From NCBI GenBank assembly GCA_902618205.1, contig CACMZL010000002.1, positions 124,001 through 188,000 on the forward strand: a DNA stretch of 64,000 nucleotides, given 5' to 3'. The notes beneath the pieces were generated by a model that was not told the DNA's origin, did not search any database, and saw only the letters and a list, made by a program, of their open reading frames with translations. Numbering within the stretch: position 1 is the stretch's first letter; each line of letters opens with the position of its first letter. The position numbers were made by a program, and so were the translations under genes. This DNA is from an uncultured Pelagibacteraceae bacterium. Its GTDB lineage: Bacteria; Pseudomonadota; Alphaproteobacteria; Pelagibacterales; Pelagibacteraceae. This document shows, piece by piece, positions 60,039 through 64,000 of the stretch.

Positions 60039-61442
60039 ATGCCTCAAACTATATACGATAAAATATGGAATGATCATCTTGTTCATCAACAAGAGGATGG
60101 GACCTCACTTTTATTTGTTGATAGACATTTAATTCATGAAGTTACTAGTCCACAAGCATTTGAAGGTTTAAGAAATTCTAATAGAAAAGTTAGACAACCT
60201 TCTTTAACTTTAGCAGTAGCAGATCACAATGTTCCAACAACGGATAGATCAGTGCCTATTACTGACGAAGATTCAAAAATACAAATTGAGACACTAGAAA
60301 AAAACTGTGCAGAATTTGGAATAAATCTTTTTGGAATGAACGATAAAAGACAAGGAATAGTTCATATTATTGGTCCAGAACAGGGATTTACACAACCAGG
60401 AACGATTATCGTTTGTGGTGATAGTCACACTGCTACTCATGGAGCATTTGGTGCATTAGCATTTGGAATTGGAACTTCAGAAGTAGAGCATGTATTGGCA
60501 ACGCAGACTTTAGTTCAAAAAAAATCAAAAAATTTTAGAATAAACGTTAATGGTTCTCTTCCTGTTGGAGTAACATCAAAGGATGTAATATTACAAATAA
60601 TTGGAAAAATTGGTACAGCTGGCGGCACTGGTTATGTAATTGAATATGCTGGAAACTTAATTTCTAATTTAAGTGTCGAACAAAGAATGACGATTTGCAA
60701 TATGACAATTGAAGGTGGAGCAAGGGCTGGATTAATAGAGCCAGATGAAAAAGTTTTTAATTATTTAAAAGGTAAACCAATGTCTCCAAAGAATTCAAAT
60801 TGGGACAAAGCATTAGAATATTGGAGTAAATTAAAGTCTGATGGTGATGCAGTATTTGACAAAGAAATCAGTCTTGAGGGCAAAGATATTAAACCAATGG
60901 TAACTTGGGGAACTTCGCCTCAGGATGTAGTAGATATTGATGGAATTGTTCCTGATCCTGAAAATGAGCAAAACGAAGACAGAAAAAATTCTATTAATAG
61001 ATCATTAAAATATATGGGTTTAAAGCCAAAAACTAAAATAAAAGATATTAGAATAGATAAAGTTTTTATTGGAAGTTGCACAAATGGAAGAATTGAAGAT
61101 TTAAGAGAAGCTGCGAAAATCTTAAAAGATAAAAAAATTGCTTCTCATGTAAATGCAATGATAGTTCCTGGTTCAGGATTAGTAAAACAACAAGCAGAAC
61201 AAGAAGGTTTAGATGTAATATTTAAAAATTCTGGATTTGAATGGCGTGAGCCAGGTTGTTCAATGTGTTTAGCTATGAATGCAGATAAGTTAAAGCCAGA
61301 AGAAAGATGTGCATCAACATCAAATAGAAATTTCGAAGGAAGACAAGGACGAGGTGGAAGAACTCATTTAGTTAGTCCAGCTATGGCTGCTGCAGCTGCT
61401 ATATCTGGAAATTTAGATGATGTTAGAAAATACAATAGTTAA
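60039..61442 (+). CDS. leuC: 3-isopropylmalate dehydratase large subunit
   Basis: Iron-sulphur aconitase-family enzyme of leucine synthesis, 467 residues. Visible are [52 protein letters not shown] (first cluster Cys region), [12 protein letters not shown] (Cys) and [11 protein letters not shown] (CxxC) with NRNFEGRQG near the end, giving the three cluster Cys. It works with LeuD, encoded directly after it. leuC, leuD and leuB form a compact unit on the same strand as the ribosomal genes. Confidence 0.98.
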   Translation: MPQTIYDKIWNDHLVHQQEDGTSLLFVDRHLIHEVTSPQAFEGLRNSNRKVRQPSLTLAVADHNVPTTDRSVPITDEDSKIQIETLEKNCAEFGINLFGMNDKRQGIVHIIGPEQGFTQPGTIIVCGDSHTATHGAFGALAFGIGTSEVEHVLATQTLVQKKSKNFRINVNGSLPVGVTSKDVILQIIGKIGTAGGTGYVIEYAGNLISNLSVEQRMTICNMTIEGGARAGLIEPDEKVFNYLKGKPMSPKNSNWDKALEYWSKLKSDGDAVFDKEISLEGKDIKPMVTWGTSPQDVVDIDGIVPDPENEQNEDRKNSINRSLKYMGLKPKTKIKDIRIDKVFIGSCTNGRIEDLREAAKILKDKKIASHVNAMIVPGSGLVKQQAEQEGLDVIFKNSGFEWREPGCSMCLAMNADKLKPEERCASTSNRNFEGRQGRGGRTHLVSPAMAAAAAISGNLDDVRKYNS

Positions 61443-62048
61443 ATGAACAAATTCTCAACATTAAAAAGTATTCCTGCATATTTACCAATTGTAAATATCG
61501 ATACAGATATGATTATTCCAAAGCAATTTTTAAAAACAATAAAAAGAACAGGACTTGGAAAAAATTTATTTTATGAAATGAGATATGACGAAAAAGGTAA
61601 AGTAGTAGATGACTTTATCTTAAATAAATCCCCATATGATAATTCTAAGATTTTAATTGCAGGGAATAATTTTGGATGTGGATCATCTAGAGAACATGCG
61701 CCATGGGCACTTTTAGACTTTGGTATAACTTGCGTTATAAGTACTAGTTACGCAGATATATTTTATAATAATTGTTTTAAAAATGGAATATTGCCTATTA
61801 AAGTTAATGATGAACAGATAAAAGAACTTTCTGAATATTCTAAGAGACAAGAAGAAATTGCAATAAATTTACCAGATCAAAAAATAATTTTTGGGAATAA
61901 AGAAATCAAATTTGAATTAGATGAATTTAAAAAAAAATGTTTAATTGAGGGACTAGATGATATTGCACTGTCTTTGGAAAAGTCTAATAATATAATTTCA
62001 TTTGAAGAAAAATTAAAATCCACAAAGCCTTGGATATTTAATGATTAA
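61443..62048 (+). CDS. leuD: 3-isopropylmalate dehydratase small subunit
   Basis: A 201-residue swivelling domain that completes the LeuC active site. Signatures are [21 protein letters not shown] and [21 protein letters not shown], with the substrate-binding Ser-Ser-Arg. Its ATG directly abuts the leuC TAA, and its 3' end overlaps leuB by eight bases, so the three products are co-translated. Confidence 0.98.
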   Translation: MNKFSTLKSIPAYLPIVNIDTDMIIPKQFLKTIKRTGLGKNLFYEMRYDEKGKVVDDFILNKSPYDNSKILIAGNNFGCGSSREHAPWALLDFGITCVISTSYADIFYNNCFKNGILPIKVNDEQIKELSEYSKRQEEIAINLPDQKIIFGNKEIKFELDEFKKKCLIEGLDDIALSLEKSNNIISFEEKLKSTKPWIFND

Positions 62049-63150
62049 AGTCAAAAAAAGAAAATTCTTATTATTACCAGGTGATGGCATTGGTCCCGAG
62101 GTTATTGGTGAAGTTAAAAAAATTATAACTTGGTTTAATGTAAATAAATCTCTTGATTTTGATATGGAAGAGGCTTTAGTTGGAGGAGCATCTTACGACA
62201 AGCATGGAACACCGATTACAGATGAAGTATTTTATAAATCATTAGAATGTGAAGCAGTCATTTTAGGAGCTGTGGGTGGACCAAAATATGATAATTTAGA
62301 TTTTTCCAAAAGACCTGAGAGAGCTCTTCTGAAGCTAAGAAAAGAATTAAAATTATTTGCAAATTTGAGGCCTGCAATTTGTTTTAAACAATTAGTTGAG
62401 GCATCTACGCTAAAACCTGAAATCGTATCAGGTCTAGACATCATGATTGTTAGAGAATTGACAGGTGGTATTTATTTTGGTGAGCCGAGAGGTATCAAGC
62501 CAATTGATAAAGGTGAACGTAAAGGAATAAACACTCATACTTATACTTCATCAGAAATTAAAAGAGTTGCTAGAGTTGCATTTGATCTAGCAAAGAAGAG
62601 AAACAATAAAGTTACTTCCTGTGAAAAATCGAATGTTATGGAAGCAGGTCAATTATGGAAAGAGGAAGTTCAAAATCTTCACGATAAAGAATTTAAAGAT
62701 GTTGAGTTAAATCATATGCTTGCAGATAATTGTGCAATGCAACTTTTGAGAAATCCAAAGCAATTTGATGTAATTGTGACAGATAATTTGTTTGGTGATA
62801 TGTTGTCAGATGAAGCATCTATGTTGACAGGATCTTTAGGTTTACTACCTTCAGCTTCTTTGGGTGCAAAAAATAAAGATGGTGAAATGAGAGCAATGTA
62901 TGAGCCTGTTCATGGATCTGCTCCAGATATTGCTGGAAAAGGAATTGCAAATCCAATTGCAACCATCTTGAGTTTTGCAATGGCCCTGAGGTACTCTCTT
63001 GATTTAGATAAAGAGGCTGATGACTTAGAAAAAGCAGTGCAAAATGTACTAGATGATGGGTTAAGAACTAAAGATATTATGTCAAAAGGAACAAAAGAAA
63101 TTTCAACTTCTGGTATGGGAGATGCGATTATTGCATATTTGCAAAAATAA
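62041..63150 (+). CDS. leuB: 3-isopropylmalate dehydrogenase
   Basis: NAD-dependent oxidative decarboxylation of 3-isopropylmalate. The 369-residue protein has [15 protein letters not shown] at the N-terminus, the substrate-binding Arg cluster in [36 protein letters not shown] with the catalytic Tyr region, the metal Asp residues in [15 protein letters not shown] and [14 protein letters not shown]. It is complete and canonical. A short 32-base gap separates it from the acyl-CoA dehydrogenase gene. No leucine attenuator is visible before leuC. Confidence 0.98.
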   Translation: MIKVKKRKFLLLPGDGIGPEVIGEVKKIITWFNVNKSLDFDMEEALVGGASYDKHGTPITDEVFYKSLECEAVILGAVGGPKYDNLDFSKRPERALLKLRKELKLFANLRPAICFKQLVEASTLKPEIVSGLDIMIVRELTGGIYFGEPRGIKPIDKGERKGINTHTYTSSEIKRVARVAFDLAKKRNNKVTSCEKSNVMEAGQLWKEEVQNLHDKEFKDVELNHMLADNCAMQLLRNPKQFDVIVTDNLFGDMLSDEASMLTGSLGLLPSASLGAKNKDGEMRAMYEPVHGSAPDIAGKGIANPIATILSFAMALRYSLDLDKEADDLEKAVQNVLDDGLRTKDIMSKGTKEISTSGMGDAIIAYLQK

Positions 63151-63182
63151 AAAAATTAACTTAATTTGATACTATTAAATTT

Positions 63183-64000
63183 ATGACTGTTTATTCCGCA
63201 CCTGTGAAAGATATGATGTTCTTATTTGAACATCTAAAAGATAATAAAAATTATAACGAAATTGAAAAATATAAAGAAGTTACTTCTGATCTAGTAAAAG
63301 ATATCTTAGAGGAAGCTGCAAAAATTAATGAAGAAATGCTTCTTCCTTTAGCAAAAGCTGGAGACGAAAATCCTTGTGTCTATGAAAATGGAGTAGTTAG
63401 AACCCCTCCAGGTTATAAAGAGGCATATTCAAAATTTATAGAAGATGGATGGGTATCTTTAACTTGTGATCCAAAATATGGTGGTCAAGGAATGCCAAAA
63501 ACTGTAAGTGCTTTTTTTGATGAAATGCTTTCATCATCAAGTTTATCTTTTAAATTATATAGTGAATTAAGTATAGGTGCATATAATTGTATTTTGAGTC
63601 ATGCAACTGAAGAAATCAAAAACACATATCTTCCTAAAATTGTTGAGGGTAAATGGAGTGGGACAATGTGTTTAACAGAGCCTCAATGTGGAACAGATTT
63701 AGGATTAATAAAAACAAAGGCAATTAAAAATGAAAATGGTACTTATAATATAAGTGGACAAAAAATCTTTATTACTTCTGGTGACCATGATTTAACTGAA
63801 AATATTATACACCTTGTTTTAGCAAGAACGCAGGACGCACCAAAAGGAACGAAGGGGATAAGTTTATTTTTAGTACCAAAATATGAAATTAATGATGATG
63901 GATCAATTGGTCCAAGAAACGGCGTCAATACTGTTTCAATTGAATCAAAAATGGGTATTAAAGGTTCACCGGCATGTGTATTAAGTTTTGATGATGCCAA
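63183..64000 (+). CDS. Acyl-CoA dehydrogenase, DmdC/FadE type, 3' end cut by the window
   Basis: Frame open from ATG 63183 to the window edge (272 codons), absent from the ORF track because no stop is included. The start MTVYSAPVKDMMFLFEHL is typical of the 590-residue group that contains 3-methylmercaptopropionyl-CoA dehydrogenase (DmdC) of dimethylsulfoniopropionate breakdown. FAD/acyl-CoA motifs follow: TCDPKYGGQGMPKT, CLTEPQCGTDLGLIKT and IKGSPACVLSFDDA. The catalytic Glu lies beyond the window. DmdC is attractive in a SAR11 setting, but fatty-acyl-CoA dehydrogenases share the same layout. The antisense ORF at 63743 is a shadow. Confidence 0.9.
   Translation, partial: MTVYSAPVKDMMFLFEHLKDNKNYNEIEKYKEVTSDLVKDILEEAAKINEEMLLPLAKAGDENPCVYENGVVRTPPGYKEAYSKFIEDGWVSLTCDPKYGGQGMPKTVSAFFDEMLSSSSLSFKLYSELSIGAYNCILSHATEEIKNTYLPKIVEGKWSGTMCLTEPQCGTDLGLIKTKAIKNENGTYNISGQKIFITSGDHDLTENIIHLVLARTQDAPKGTKGISLFLVPKYEINDDGSIGPRNGVNTVSIESKMGIKGSPACVLSFDDA

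Noticed and set aside
63743-64000. Minus-strand ORF at the right edge
   Set aside because: It lies wholly within the acyl-CoA dehydrogenase frame, which shows clear family motifs on the plus strand.
1-64000. CRISPR arrays, prophage, insertion sequences or toxin-antitoxin systems
   Set aside because: I looked for spaced direct repeats, transposase or integrase motifs and small paired operons of this kind and saw none; the only direct repeats are those in rpsP and the protein-level repeats in the beta-helix gene.

Overview
The window reads as a piece of chromosome from a streamlined marine alphaproteobacterium of the SAR11 clade (Candidatus Pelagibacter or a close relative). The DNA is very AT-rich. 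Genes are packed with gaps of a few bases or overlaps of 1-17 bases, and four convergent pairs overlap at their stop codons. No gene-free stretch exceeds about 170 bases, and I saw no insertion sequence, phage gene, CRISPR array, rRNA or tRNA. The gene set (TakP-type TRAP transporter, many solute transporters, tandem 2-hydroxy-acid oxidases, IalB, DUF2794, YciB, single-copy housekeeping genes) fits SAR11. The assignment comes from reading, not from a database search.

Layout. 1-7.8 kb is housekeeping: a minus-strand operon tsaD - EVE-domain protein - acs, then a plus-strand run hemC - hemD - MscS channel - YggT - folD. 7.8-12.6 kb holds a YbbA/YbbP-like ABC exporter divergent from a TesA-like esterase, the E. 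coli arrangement, followed by a metallo-beta-lactamase-fold hydrolase. 12.6-18.9 kb is the most unusual part: a sugar dehydrogenase, an SDR protein without the usual catalytic Tyr, an FeS-BCP-like photolyase lacking most of the cluster cysteines, a 42-residue DUF2256 protein absent from the ORF track, a secreted acidic beta-helix repeat protein, a small CSCC-tailed protein and a cryptochrome-like protein with no N-terminal antenna domain. 18.9-23.7 kb carries argG, an IalB-like protein, an aldo/keto reductase, a Bax-inhibitor-1 protein, DUF2794, yciB and hspQ. 23.8-28.5 kb is the cytochrome c maturation operon ccmCDEFGH plus a PagL-like outer-membrane protein.

28.5-47.4 kb is a catabolism and uptake region. 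It has two tandem FMN 2-hydroxy-acid oxidases, an aminotransferase, a GlcD-type dehydrogenase, a 2-hydroxy-acid dehydrogenase, an alcohol dehydrogenase, a five-gene carbohydrate/polyol ABC importer with two unlike ATPases, an amidase, and a TRAP importer for 2-oxo acids or similar. The TRAP large subunit has a 330-residue coiled-coil tail. The likely shared theme is uptake and oxidation of small hydroxy- and oxo-acids and polyols. 47.4-55 kb carries a ketopantoate-reductase-like enzyme, an oxalyl-CoA-synthetase-like ligase, gamma-glutamyltransferase, an MFS and an EamA transporter, an alpha/beta hydrolase and an exported orphan.

55-64 kb is housekeeping again: dapF-ftsY diverge from ffh - rpsP - trmD - rplS - leuC - leuD - leuB, then a DmdC/FadE-type acyl-CoA dehydrogenase cut by the window end. 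Between dapF and ffh lies a G+C-rich, strongly foldable segment of about 100 bases that looks like a structured RNA. A second candidate, a 12-bp hairpin with a CU-rich loop, lies between hspQ and ccmC. Both ribosomal proteins here carry long low-complexity tails.
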